From: Saksenaea vasiformis B4078
Lineage: Eukaryota > Mucoromycota > Mucoromycetes > Mucorales > Saksenaeaceae
Direction of reading: 5' to 3'
Length of the DNA: 64,000 nt
Assembly: GCA_000697055.1 (NCBI GenBank)
Contig: JNDT01002184.1
Span: 1-64,000 of the forward strand
Part shown: one piece after another, positions 1 to 9,621 of the stretch
Position numbering within the stretch: the first letter of the stretch is position 1
Layout of the letters: each line of letters opens with the position of its first letter
Notes under the pieces: model-generated
Database searches by the model: none
What the model saw: the letters and a program-made list of their open reading frames with translations, nothing else
Told to the model about the DNA's origin: nothing
Made by a program: the position numbers and the translations under genes

Positions 1-1
1 G

Positions 2-328
2 GTCGATTTTAATGATATCAGTGGTTTTCTCGTCGTTGCTTCTCCTGAACCAGAGGAAGAGTCAGTATCAGCGGTACACTCTCCGACCTTCACTGAGTTC
101 GAAGAAGTTGCGGCCTATCTCGCTGACGAGAGCGGTTCTAGTCCTCCATCTCGGTCTCCATCCAAGTCTCCATCACCTGGTTCCCCTGTGCCTCCCCAGT
201 TCGATCCTATGGACTGGCAGAGTGAAGGTCCTCTTGTGGAGGTTCAGTGGGTGGCGGTGGAGCCTGTGGAAGAGATGGACTGGGAGTACATACCCCAAGA
301 CCCAATGGATTGGGAATGGGATGATTAA
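2..328 (+). CDS. C-terminal end of an acidic, Trp-rich protein (5' end outside window)
   Basis: An open frame runs from the left edge (codon 1 at base 2) to TAA at 326-328, giving about 108 residues. It is rich in Ser/Pro/Glu and ends in a strongly acidic tail with three Met-Asp-Trp motifs (PMDWQ, EMDWEY, PMDWEW) and a final Asp-Asp. No domain is recognised. The MDW-acidic motifs resemble W-acidic ligand motifs (kinesin light chain binding), and WEYI also fits an Atg8-interacting W-x-x-I pattern, but that is inference from short motifs only. A shifted frame starting at base 12 is open by chance over the same stretch. The acidic composition and the in-frame stop make the frame given here the better choice. 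The start and any upstream exons are not visible. Confidence 0.55.
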   Translation, partial: VDFNDISGFLVVASPEPEEESVSAVHSPTFTEFEEVAAYLADESGSSPPSRSPSKSPSPGSPVPPQFDPMDWQSEGPLVEVQWVAVEPVEEMDWEYIPQDPMDWEWDD

Positions 329-533
329 GTGTCATCTTAATCAATGTCTTCCGAGCCGCTCGTAAGAGATGACATGACATGCAGGTACATGGATTTGCAC
401 TATTCGCATTTAACCAACTTGGTGATATCTCTAGATGAAGCGTTTGGAACGTTTGAAGAGCTTGAATATCCTTCCAGCTAGGCGTTTTGGTCCCTCATGA
501 ATAGCACTAACACTGGATGGATGAAGACTCATA

Positions 534-800
534 GGAGGATGGTCGTGTCTCATCAGAACGTCTGAAAGTTTAGTAAATGCTGCATGTTTGCACATCACAC
601 GTCATCTCTTTCAAATGACCCCTTCTAAATAAAATGAGTGCGTCCTTTTTAGAAGCGTTTATGCTATTGTACAGTGGTGATCATTTCAATCGATCATATT
701 TCTTCGAACATTGGCGGCCGCTCAAACATTGCATATTTATTCGTCATCTTTTGATTCAGAAAACAATCTCATATCTACAAACCTTCAGGACATCTGCCAT
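534..800. repeat. Direct repeat, copy 1
   Basis: About 260 bp, from GGATGGTCGTGTCTCAT to the AAACAATCTCATATCT block, recurs in the same orientation at 1693-1960 with scattered substitutions and small indels. Both copies contain GGCGGCCGCTCA and TTCTAAATAAAATGAG. It lies just after the acidic protein end and may include its 3' UTR. It has no obvious terminal inverted repeats. Confidence 0.85.
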
Positions 801-1145
801 ATGTCAAATATGACAATCTAAACATAAAAAGAACCAAAAATAAAAAAAAAATAAAGATTGATATCAAATAAAAAAAAATAAAAAAAAATAGTAAAAAGAT
901 AAAGAAAAAAAAAGTACTAGTCATTAGACCAATGAGTATAATGATCAGTATTAACTATTACATTCAGGATTAAAGATAGATTATTGACATTAATATTTCA
1001 TGGAATGGCTAAACAAAGTAAGAAAAAATTACCAAATGATAAAGACAAAATGATCAAAATTACTATACAAATGCCCAAAAAGATGCAATATTGACATTCT
1101 TGGGCGAGGCCATAAAATTGCATGCACAATGTGGCAAACCATCAA
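801..1145. other. AT-rich intergenic stretch
   Basis: A-rich runs (AAAAATAAAAAAAAATAAAG and similar) and no coding frame. It leads into the tRNA gene. Confidence 0.6.
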
Positions 1146-1216
1146 GCGCGGATGGTTAAGTGGTATAATCTTCGCCTGCCACGCGAAGGGCCCGGGTTCG
1201 ATTCCCGGTTCGCGCA
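1146..1216 (+). tRNA. tRNA-Gly (anticodon GCC), intronless
   Basis: This 71-nt cloverleaf carries glycine to GGC/GGU codons. The acceptor stem GCGCGGA pairs with TTCGCGC, with one G-T pair, and the discriminator base is A at 1216. The anticodon arm is TTCGC-CTGCCAC-GCGAA with GCC in the loop. The T arm is CCGGG-TTCGATT-CCCGG. The A box (TGGTTAAGTGG) and B box (GGTTCGATTCC) of a pol III internal promoter are intact. CCA is not encoded, as expected in eukaryotes, and there is no intron. A T-run (GTTTTTAG, from about 1220) follows as terminator. It is flanked downstream by a probable LTR and on both sides by the 260-bp direct repeat. Confidence 0.95.
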
Positions 1217-1254
1217 TATGTTTTTAGCAACGCTCAATTTTGGTCCAATCATAT

Positions 1255-1594
1255 TGTCGGACCCTTACCCGCAAAATTATTTTACCGAAGAACTTCCAGG
1301 AAGTTCTCGAAGTTGCGATTAACTTCCAAGAAGTTCTTAGACACTTCTCGCATCTTCCGTTCATAGAAAACAATAGAAAAAATAATGTATATAAATATCC
1401 CGCGTAGTTTGTGCAATGTGCAATAAAGATCATCATCCGTTTATCTTATTTTTATTTCTTCTGTTTACGATTATCTTTGGTGATCCCTTACCAGCTTGAT
1501 TGGACTTATAGCCAAAACAGTAGTTGTGTACGGACACCCCACGAAAACGACAATATCGAAGCTTGTATCGTATTCTTTTTAGGCTCGTCTGACA
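1255..1594 (+). mobile_element. Probable solo LTR of an LTR retrotransposon
   Basis: The segment starts TGTCGGAC and ends GTCTGACA, an imperfect terminal inverted repeat (7 of 8) of TG...CA type. Inside, in LTR order, are palindromic upstream elements (1287-1335), a TATA box (TGTATATAAATA near 1386) and a poly-A signal (AATAAAG near 1422). It begins 38 bp downstream of the tRNA-Gly. There is no internal retrotransposon coding sequence and no second LTR in the window, hence solo. No clear target-site duplication is seen (ATAT upstream, GGTAA downstream), and no recognisable primer-binding site follows. The identification is structural only. Confidence 0.5.
1287..1335 (+). promoter_or_regulatory. 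Paired GAA/TTC palindromes in the LTR promoter (heat-shock-element-like)
   Basis: A perfect 19-bp palindrome AGAACTTCC-A-GGAAGTTCT lies at 1289-1307 and a second, AACTTCCAAGAAGTT, at 1321-1335, about 60-100 bp upstream of the TATA-like box. Alternating GAA/TTC units resemble heat-shock elements, but the spacing is not the strict 2-bp spacing of a canonical HSE. Likely an activator site. Confidence 0.4.
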
Positions 1595-1692
1595 GGTAAC
1601 CTTGTAGCCAGGGCGCTACGCTGCGGCGCCTCTTTTAAAGGTCTTCAAGACCGACGGCACAACAAGAAACAATCATATCAAAAGTACAAAAT

Positions 1693-1960
1693 AATGGAGG
1701 ATGGTCGTGTCTCATCGGAACGTCTGAAAGTTTAGTGAATGCTGTATGTTCGCACATCACACGTCATTCCTTTCAAAGACCCCTTCTAAATAAAATGAGT
1801 GTGTCCTCTTTAGAAGCGTTTATGCTATCCTAAAGCGGCGATCATTTCAATCAATCATATTTCTTCGAAGATCGGCGGCCGCTCAGACGTTGCATATTTA
1901 TTCATCATCTTTTAATTCGGAAAACAATCTCATATCTATGAAACTTCTGGACATCAGCCT
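1693..1960. repeat. Direct repeat, copy 2
   Basis: Second copy of the 534-800 sequence in the same orientation. Between the copies lie the tRNA-Gly gene and the LTR-like element. Confidence 0.85.
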
Positions 1961-2936
1961 ATCTTAAAAGCAAGATGCTTCCCTTCTTAGTGATGCTATC
2001 TGCTAGCTGGAGTTACAATGACGCGACGTCTTTCTTCGGTTGTTTGCTACTGTGATTTGATTATCTTTGACAGGATATGTTAAAAGTTCTGAATTAGAGG
2101 ATTGGAAAAGTCAGTACTCATGTTGATCGTCCATCACGCTTACTATCCACGTCCAATAATGGCTCTTCCTCGAGAAGTTAAAATTCTGCTCTTTTATCCT
2201 CAGACTGACCATTCTATCTTGATTATATATAACAAGCCTTTAAATGAAAGCTTGAAATTGTAAATACTAGCAGAAAATGCTTTTTTTTGTCTTCTGTTAT
2301 ATTGGGAGACAAGCACATTATAGCTTTTGGATTAGATGAGATGGAAGAGATATTGCTCTTCAGGATAGTTTATATCGCATATCGCCCATAGCCAGCTACG
2401 AGAGACCATTACAACGTCAAAGGACTGGAGAAGTTTACGGTGCAGAAACTCGTTCCCCATATGCTTGGCCGAAGGTTCCTGCAAGAATGCTCTATGCCGA
2501 TGGGCTTCGAAGGGCACAAAGTCTTCAACGTACTATTGGGATCCTTGCTTTTGTTAATACATCTCGAACGATTTAGCAGAGGTTATATATGTGTTCTTAA
2601 GCTTTTGCGCTCCTTTTATTTTTGACCAGTCAAGAACGCAATCATGGTTAGTTAATGTAGTATCATTTGGTCATTACAAGCTCAAAGAAGATAAGGACTG
2701 CGTTTCACAAGACTAGAATTACCGCTCAGTAACTTTCACTGTCAGATGCAACTGGTTCTGCGTACACGAGCACCAGATCCTTCGAAGAGTGATGATATAT
2801 AAGCCTCTACAAATATCGCCTTTGGGTTTACACATGTAAACATCCCACGCTTGCTACATTTGCTACGCTTGCTACGCTTCGGTAACTTTTCCACTCGTAA
2901 GCATTATATCTATCCTTTTGAATCAGAATCAGAGAC
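1961..2936. other. Intergenic region upstream of the first membrane-protein paralogue
   Basis: Only short fragments. A frame near 2400-2580 (plus) is open for about 60 codons but matches nothing I recognise. Near 2850-2880 the motif GCTACGCTT is repeated. The TATA box of the next gene is at 2796. Confidence 0.5.
2796..2802 (+). promoter_or_regulatory. TATA box of the 2937 gene
   Basis: TATATAAG lies about 135 bp before the ATG at 2937. The paralogue at 7006 has TATAAAT about 107 bp before its ATG. Confidence 0.45.
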
Positions 2937-4310
2937 ATGCCTCGAGGCAGTAGTAATATCCTAAATGTATACGACTTATGCAATGTCGCTATCCTCTTTT
3001 CGGCTATATTGACTCAAAGCTCTACGGCTGCTCCGATCGACTCGGTCGTTGCTGAACTAAACATATCGATTGATGATACCGCTATCAGCGTTCTGAAAAC
3101 TGTGCTTATCGCTTATATGGGGCATGCTGCAGTTGTTCGTCCAGACTATACGACAACAGTGATTACATCCTTATACAAGCGATTATCTGCGTTAGCCTGG
3201 CCGTTGTCAGGAATATACGACGCATGTGGCTCTATCTACAAAATGCTGATTCATGAACGGGTTTTCGGATTCCCGCAGCGGGAATACAAACCAAACGCCC
3301 CCAGCCGATGGTGTGGCTCTCGATCGAAGCAGTATAGCTTGGACGAATTCCAAAAAGTACAGAACTGGGTCGCTAGTGTCCCTCGCCATTTGCAAACTGT
3401 ATTCGATGGGATAGGGCCAAAAAAAGCGAACAAGGTGCAGCATTGTATCTTAAATAACGGTGTCTTCTTGGGAACCAATATACCCGTGGAAGGGGGACGT
3501 CGCGAGCCAAACTTTAAAACAGAAGACATGATGATATGTGGTCCAGGAGTTTGCCAGGAATATCAGATCCCGTTACGTCCTGCAATAATTAAATTCTTAC
3601 CACAGTATATGCTGGAGCAGTTGGAGGAGGCACATCGGACCGAAAGTACAACATACTGTACTAAGCTCGTGGCCCTTGCACAATTAGGGTACTCCGCGTA
3701 CGAGATAATCAGAGGGGGAGGGGATATATGGTCCAAGATGATCTTAATCATATACATGTTCATGTCTGTCCTACAGATCGTATCACTATTTTTTCTACCT
3801 ACTCAAGCGTTGGCATTCAGTATACGATGCTTAGACAAGGAACCGAACGAGATCTTATGGTGCACTGCCTGCAAAGTACGCCATCCAATTGTAGAAGGAC
3901 TTGACTGTGCTTGGCCTCAATGGAACAATGACGGCATGTGGGTTGTTACCATCCTACACAAGTGTGGCCTTAAAGTAGAAGAGGCTATATATGCTGTCCT
4001 AGATGTCGAATTGGACACAGTTGGTGTGGGCGACCAACCTGTAGGGAATTGGAAAGACATCATGTACTACATCTGCGGAATTCTACCACTCATTTTCGGG
4101 TTTACTATTCCTGGCGGTGATACCTCGGTCAGAACTATCGTCATAACGTGGCTCAGTTGTCAAGTATTATCAAGCAGATTGCGATTACGATTTGACTCAA
4201 CTGTTTTTAAGCGCAAATCGGTCTTCCTTATTGTTATTACTTTCATTATAACTCCAGGGATTGCCATGGTCCTTGCGGCTACCATCTTAGGCTATACGGT
4301 TAATAGCTAA
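2937..4310 (+). CDS. Unknown multi-pass membrane protein, paralogue 1
   Basis: 457 residues in one uninterrupted exon. I do not recognise the family. A hydrophobic N-terminal segment (about 14-32) ends near STAAP and could be a cleavable signal or first TM. Further hydrophobic segments lie near 50-65 (LKTVLIAYMGHAAVV), 260-295 (MILIIYMFMSVLQIVSLFF), 385-400 and 430-455 (ending ATILGYTVNS). Conserved with the second copy are SLYKRLSALAWPL, DACGSIYK, FGFPQR, KVxHCILNN, PNFKTEDM, ALAFSI and several Cys in WCxxCKVRHP and LHKCGL, suggesting a folded Cys-rich extramembrane loop. It is intronless while almost every other gene here has many introns. The ATG follows a TATA box at a normal distance. 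Transporter, channel or receptor would be a guess. Confidence 0.8.
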   Translation: MPRGSSNILNVYDLCNVAILFSAILTQSSTAAPIDSVVAELNISIDDTAISVLKTVLIAYMGHAAVVRPDYTTTVITSLYKRLSALAWPLSGIYDACGSIYKMLIHERVFGFPQREYKPNAPSRWCGSRSKQYSLDEFQKVQNWVASVPRHLQTVFDGIGPKKANKVQHCILNNGVFLGTNIPVEGGRREPNFKTEDMMICGPGVCQEYQIPLRPAIIKFLPQYMLEQLEEAHRTESTTYCTKLVALAQLGYSAYEIIRGGGDIWSKMILIIYMFMSVLQIVSLFFLPTQALAFSIRCLDKEPNEILWCTACKVRHPIVEGLDCAWPQWNNDGMWVVTILHKCGLKVEEAIYAVLDVELDTVGVGDQPVGNWKDIMYYICGILPLIFGFTIPGGDTSVRTIVITWLSCQVLSSRLRLRFDSTVFKRKSVFLIVITFIITPGIAMVLAATILGYTVNS

Positions 4311-5372
4311 ATGGAAGTTTCCTTCTTGCTGCATAAAAACACGAGAATGAAGTAAAACTGAGTAAACATCTTTCTTCGTGCGCATGTAGTTAAAGATTTC
4401 CTTGACGATGAAACAGTTGAAATTTCTATCAGACACATAAGCAACTATAAGTTTTGCACGATCTATCAGAAGCATACGTTTCTCAGACAGCAGTCTTATC
4501 CTCCAGTGATGAAAATTCCTACAGATTAAACGAAACACATCTCCCGAGGAACACTAAGCAGATGACAACTGATAAATCAACTAGTTCGACATTCTTGAAG
4601 ATAACGATCGGTTAACCTACACAAATCACAGATCCAAAGTCTTCAGAACAATGAAAAAGTTCATTAAAATGCTATCATAGTTGATACCATGGAAAAGAAC
4701 TACCCACAATCGAGGTTGCTGCGACCGCTTGATAATGATAATGTGCACTGGTATACTGTTTATTGAATACATCTTTACGCTACTCTATGTAAATTTTGCG
4801 TCCATCAAGAGCCAGGTTTGCGCTGAGGAGGGAATGAAATATGCGGTTATCAGTATATAAATTGGCAATAAAATAATATTCTATTTACATCAAATTGGCT
4901 CCCAGATGGACAAAAATTTTGTTTGAGCAGCATAAAGATTCATTCGCGGTTGGTAAATGAAAAATCTTTGAGGTCACTTCACTTACCCCCGAAGGGCATA
5001 GCCGCCCAATGACGGCAGCCTGCCCAGCATCTGACGCGATGGGGGCGGCAGTAGAGATTATACTGACGCAAGCGCCAGTTTGGATGTTAACGCCGTGCAG
5101 AGGACTTGAAGCGATGCAACATCTGGCGAGATTCTGTGGCAGAAGTTGAGCGAGGCTGCGTGTGACAACATTTACTGACCTGATGGTGAACAATGGGCTA
5201 CACCACAGCCGAGACAGTTCGGGACAGAGGTCATGCAGGCTAAAGAATAGACAGAAAAACATGAGTAATCCTGCACGTATATAAATTGGCATCCTTACCA
5301 GGGACGTCTTTTTGAAAAACAGAGCCAAAGGATTTAAAAATGGTTCATGCGAGCCTTTAAATACGGATCATT
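2937..5372 (+). repeat. Tandem segmental duplication, unit 1
   Basis: The coding sequence and about 1 kb of 3' flank correspond to 7006-9398. Outside the gene, matching blocks include TCCATCAAG-GCCA (about 4800 and 8960), CCCCGAAGGGCAT (about 4987 and 9147) and ACCAGGGACGT then TTTAAATAC (about 5295-5365 and 9320-9390). The non-coding blocks are more diverged than the genes. Confidence 0.75.
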
Positions 5373-6892
5373 TTAGATGAAACCTGTTCTTATCTCGAGA
5401 CATTTTTACTGCTTTCTGACAGAATATTGGGAAACCGATCGCTGAAGTACCTCGATGCAAAGATAATGTTCTTGCTTCAACGAAACGTCTTCCTTACCTT
5501 GAAGCAATTTTACTGCTTCCGGAAAAATACCGAAAAACCATCGCCGAAGCACTTTAATACAAAACTGAGGTTATCCATCCGCGAACTATTTCTTGGATTA
5601 ACGCAAATGAACCACTTCTCCACGCCAAGACGCATCACTCTCCAGTGCTAGAATCATTTGGCTTGAACGTCTCATAATATTCATCTGACGCAAACGTCGA
5701 TTCCAAATCCGGTAAAAAAGGTGTACTAAGGAGCAGCACATGACTTTGCCTTGTGTGACTTGCGCAGTTCTGGTTCCTGAGAAATATGTATGTTTTTCTT
5801 TTCCATTGTACTGCTGTCCTCTGAATACTTTTTTGACGCTTCAGCTAAGGCTGATTTGCGCGGGCGTTCTATTCTGGTTTACACCCACAACCCGAACTTG
5901 TTGGTACTTAAGGCTAGAAGCATCGCGCTTGCAAGTGGAAGCTTTACACTAGCAAGCAATATTGCGTTTAAATCGTAACGTTTTTGGTCGCATAGTCCAC
6001 AGTTTACCTTAATTAAACTGCAAGTGTGCCTTTATCATATATGTCTCTTCCTGAAGTTAGAGTACTATCTATCGCCAATTCATTAACTAACAACCGCATA
6101 TTTAATTCACTTCATGGAGGTAAAGTTCATATAGAGTAGCTTAAAAATCCATCCAATAAATAGTATGCAGACACCGAAACTATATATCAAAGCCGAGCAG
6201 GTGCAGCTTTCCCGGAGCTTAAGGCTTACTACAGAAGATCGTGAAGGCAGTTGGTTAGGTTCCTCTGACCAGTAACTTCACAGAGAACCATGGCATCCCT
6301 CGAAAATTTAGAGCACCTTGTTCAAAATGCTACACATATCCGAAATCAAAAATTAAAAGGCAAATTTCCAGAAATGGGATGAGCGCGTTACAGTTACACA
6401 AAATCCACCACGACAAACAAGTACCAAACACCAAAATCTTGGTCTTCTCGGTTCGAAACAGCTTATATGTCTAAGGAACTTCGTGAGCGAGTCCCTGAAA
6501 AGGATCCATGATCTTAGAGATGTTCTATACGTGAGACTGCTGAGTTCGATCTACGAGACTAAACGTGTGGAACGCTCGGAAGACCAACAGACCATCAAGT
6601 GAATCGCTTCAGTAGGATATGACGTTTACTCCACGTCATAGGTTTATTGTTTCTTCTCTCTATTTGAGCTGGAAAGGAGAGCACTCGCTCCTTGTTCGCG
6701 GCGGTTGTTTTCAATTCCGAACGTCTAAATCAATTTAACATCCGATGTTAACAAAGTCGTGTAAAGTCATGGCTACGTTCAAATAATTGACTGTAAACTA
6801 CAAATGATCTACGAATCTTTAGATGCTGAGCAATTTTCCTTATTAAGTTTCCATAGCTTTGTTGATCCAAGTACAGGTGCTCTAACCTACGG
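4311..6892. other. Intergenic region between the two paralogues
   Basis: The first ~1 kb is the duplicated 3' flank. A 147-codon minus frame (4885-5328) is not preserved in the duplicate and is not called. At 5928-5958 there is an imperfect 11-bp hairpin (GCTTGCAAGTG / CACTAGCAAGC). I see no further gene. Confidence 0.5.
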
Positions 6893-6899
6893 TATAAAT
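6893..6899 (+). promoter_or_regulatory. TATA box of the 7006 gene
   Basis: GGTATAAATTTAAGC lies about 107 bp upstream of the ATG at 7006, followed by a C/T-rich leader. Confidence 0.45.
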
Positions 6900-7005
6900 T
6901 TAAGCCCGCCTGCAATTTTCTTTATCGTTCTTTCGCAAACAGCACAGCCACTTTTGTTTTCAACCCTCAATTCTCCGTGTACCACCACAACAAACCTATC
7001 AAAAT

Positions 7006-8400
7006 ATGATCACCCACCATCATAACAACCAGTTTGCTTGGCATACGTACATTTTACACTATGTGCTTCTGATTTCGTTTACCGTATTTATGCCACTCAC
7101 CGCGGCCGCACCAACGGACGCTGTTCTTGGTGCAATGAATATCCCGGCTGACTACGCCGCTATAAGCGTGCTGAAGACGGTACTTATCGCGTATATTGGG
7201 CACGCTGCAGCTATACGTCCGGAATATACAACTATGCTTATTGCGTCCTTGTATAAACGTCTATCAGCGTTAGCTTGGCCATTATGCGGTATACATGACG
7301 CCTGTGGATCTATATACAAATCTTTTATTGAAGAACGTATTTTCGGATTTCCACAACGAAAGTACAGCAAGCCACCAAGCAGCCGATGGCTTCAACGATG
7401 CACTACGTATTTACAACTGGACGAGTTTCAACAAGTCCAAGCGTGGATCGCCGAATACCCTCGCCGTTTAGAGGCAACCTTCGAAAAAATGGGACGGAAG
7501 AAAGCGAGTAAGGTCCGTCATTGTATTTTGAACAACAGCGTCTTTTTAGGTACAGATACCAAAGTGGACGTTGGATGGCGCCGCCCAAACTTTAAAACGG
7601 AAGATATGTGTGTATGTGGTCCAGGAGCCAGCTGCAAATTTCAGATCCCCTTGCGCCCTGCAATAGTGAAGTTTCTCCCAGATCACATGCTGCAGCAACT
7701 GGAACAAGCGCACGGAATCGAAAACACGACATACATGACCAAACTGGTCGCGCTCGGTCAGCTTACTTATTCTGCATACGAAATAATCCAAGGCAACGGA
7801 GAGATGTGGTCCAAAATCATCCTGATTGTCTATATGTGTATGTCCATTTTCCAGTTCGCGTCGCTATTTTTTCTACCTACCCAAGCTTTGGCGTTTAGCA
7901 TTTTATGCCCGGATAAGGAATCAGATGATATCATATGGTGCAAGGAATGTAAAGTACGACATCCGGTTGTAGAAGAGTTTGATTGCAAGTGGCCACATTG
8001 GAAGAGCAGAAGCATGTGGGCTATTCCAATATTGCACAAATGTGGATTGACAGTAAAGGAGGCTATTTATGCTATCCTGGATACCGACATGGATGCAGTT
8101 GGTTTGGAAGATCAGCCTGGAGGTATCTGGGAAAGAGCCATGTATTCTGGCTTTGGAATTCTGCCTGTTATCCTTGGTGTTGCAGTTGCAGGCGGCAACA
8201 GTTCTGTTAGATCTATCGTCGTAACGTGGTTTGGCTGTCAAGCAGGATTAAGCGAGTTACGACTACGATGCGACGCTACTGTTTTCGGACACAGAGCTGT
8301 CTTTGCTGCCATTGTACTGTTAGTCATAGCGCCTGGTATTGCCATGGTCTTGGCCGCCACTATCTTAGGTTATACTGTCAACCTAAAAAACGCAAGCTGA
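7006..8400 (+). CDS. Unknown multi-pass membrane protein, paralogue 2
   Basis: 464 residues, one exon, clearly homologous to the 2937 gene over its whole length (roughly two thirds identical by eye). The N-terminus differs: a His-rich start, then a hydrophobic stretch ending LTAAAP. The TM pattern, the Cys in WCKECKVRHP and LHKCGL, and the C-terminal hydrophobic segment ending ILGYTVN are kept. The C-terminus is extended by KNAS. The frame is intact and substitutions concentrate outside the shared motifs, so both copies look functional. Family and substrate are unknown. Two intronless paralogues in an intron-rich region could reflect an ancestrally intronless family, retroposition or transfer. 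The sequence alone cannot decide. Confidence 0.8.
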   Translation: MITHHHNNQFAWHTYILHYVLLISFTVFMPLTAAAPTDAVLGAMNIPADYAAISVLKTVLIAYIGHAAAIRPEYTTMLIASLYKRLSALAWPLCGIHDACGSIYKSFIEERIFGFPQRKYSKPPSSRWLQRCTTYLQLDEFQQVQAWIAEYPRRLEATFEKMGRKKASKVRHCILNNSVFLGTDTKVDVGWRRPNFKTEDMCVCGPGASCKFQIPLRPAIVKFLPDHMLQQLEQAHGIENTTYMTKLVALGQLTYSAYEIIQGNGEMWSKIILIVYMCMSIFQFASLFFLPTQALAFSILCPDKESDDIIWCKECKVRHPVVEEFDCKWPHWKSRSMWAIPILHKCGLTVKEAIYAILDTDMDAVGLEDQPGGIWERAMYSGFGILPVILGVAVAGGNSSVRSIVVTWFGCQAGLSELRLRCDATVFGHRAVFAAIVLLVIAPGIAMVLAATILGYTVNLKNAS

Positions 8401-9398
8401 TATCTACTGTTTATTATCAAATTGCATCTTGGCTACAACGTTGTGAAATATGTGTTGCTCCAGGACCTCCGGATTGATGATGCTTATCGTGAGCGTGAAC
8501 GTGACTTCCCCACATAATTTATTTTAACGGTCATGTTAATATACTATACGGGGGGATGAACGATTTAAGCTTTGTGAATCTCTTCCGTGGAAAGAAAAGG
8601 ATAAAAGACAGACACGTTTCATTGCACTTTATGGCTGAACTACAGTCTTTGACATGCTTCAGTTCAATGTGTTACACGTCCTATCGGTGTGATATATATG
8701 TGCTTGTAATCCATAATGATGATTTCACAAGCGGACTTCATTAATGGTCGGAGAGTTTCTCCAAGCAGGTCAGTTAACGTTCCCAGAGAGATACGGAAGC
8801 ATCCGTAGGATGACTTTTTTATGCGTATTCGGGATATTCAGTTGTAAATGAGGCATACGGAACGGGACTCGCTTCAAATGTCACAAGCATTACATGCACT
8901 GATTTTTCGGTATCGATCTCGTACTGACGTTTTAAGCTGTTCTAAATAAATTAAGCGTCCATCAAGGGCCAAGTTTGTACTAAGGAGGAAATCGAATATA
9001 CGGTCATTATATAGGAACTGGCGACAAACTAACACTCGACTTACGTCAACTTATTCCCCAGGCGGGCGCAACATTGATATAGAGTAGCAAAAAATATCAT
9101 TCATGGTTAGTAAATGGAGTAAAATTTGGATGTTGTCTTACTTAGCCCCGAAGGGCATTCCCACACTTTTTGCGGGTCCCGCATCCACATCATTCGAGTG
9201 AAGACGCAAGATGGGTTAAACGGTGTCGAGGAGCGGCCAGTTCGATTGTTTAACGACTATGAGTCTAAACAATAGATTAAAATAAAGAGTAATCTTCCAT
9301 GTATAGCCCGTCCAATATGTACCAGGGACGTAATAAGAAAAAACGTAAAGCAAAAAAATGAAAGGGAAATTCATGCGTCCGTTTAAATACTATCACTT
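7006..9398 (+). repeat. Tandem segmental duplication, unit 2
   Basis: Direct-oriented partner of 2937-5372, offset by about 4.1 kb. Confidence 0.75.
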
Positions 9399-9621
9399 TG
9401 CACGTTTCGATTGGTACGCAGATGAACTATTACAATTAAGCAGAATAATACAGCTTTGATTTGATATGAAAGCACCTGCTTCTCTGCGCAAAACCTACCG
9501 CTCCTCAGCGCAAGATTGGTTTTACCTCGAGGCAAAATGACAAGTTCAAAATTCAAATATTTTACAATAGTATGTACATTAGGATAACCAATTTACTCTC
9601 AATCTATTGTTAAATGTTTTA
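8401..9621. other. Intergenic region (duplicated flank, then 3' flank of SRR1 gene)
   Basis: Up to about 9398 it is the diverged copy of the flank behind paralogue 1. From there to 9621 it is AT-rich. No gene is seen. Confidence 0.5.

Noticed and set aside
1595..1680. Possible tRNA primer-binding site after the LTR (TAGCCAGGGCGCTACGC)
   Set aside because: It is in the tRNA-like, not the complementary, orientation relative to initiator tRNA-Met and is not adjacent to the LTR end.
4885..5328. 147-codon minus frame with a hydrophobic segment
   Set aside because: It lies in the duplicated 3' flank, and the second copy (about 9040-9350) does not keep the frame open, so it is not under coding constraint.
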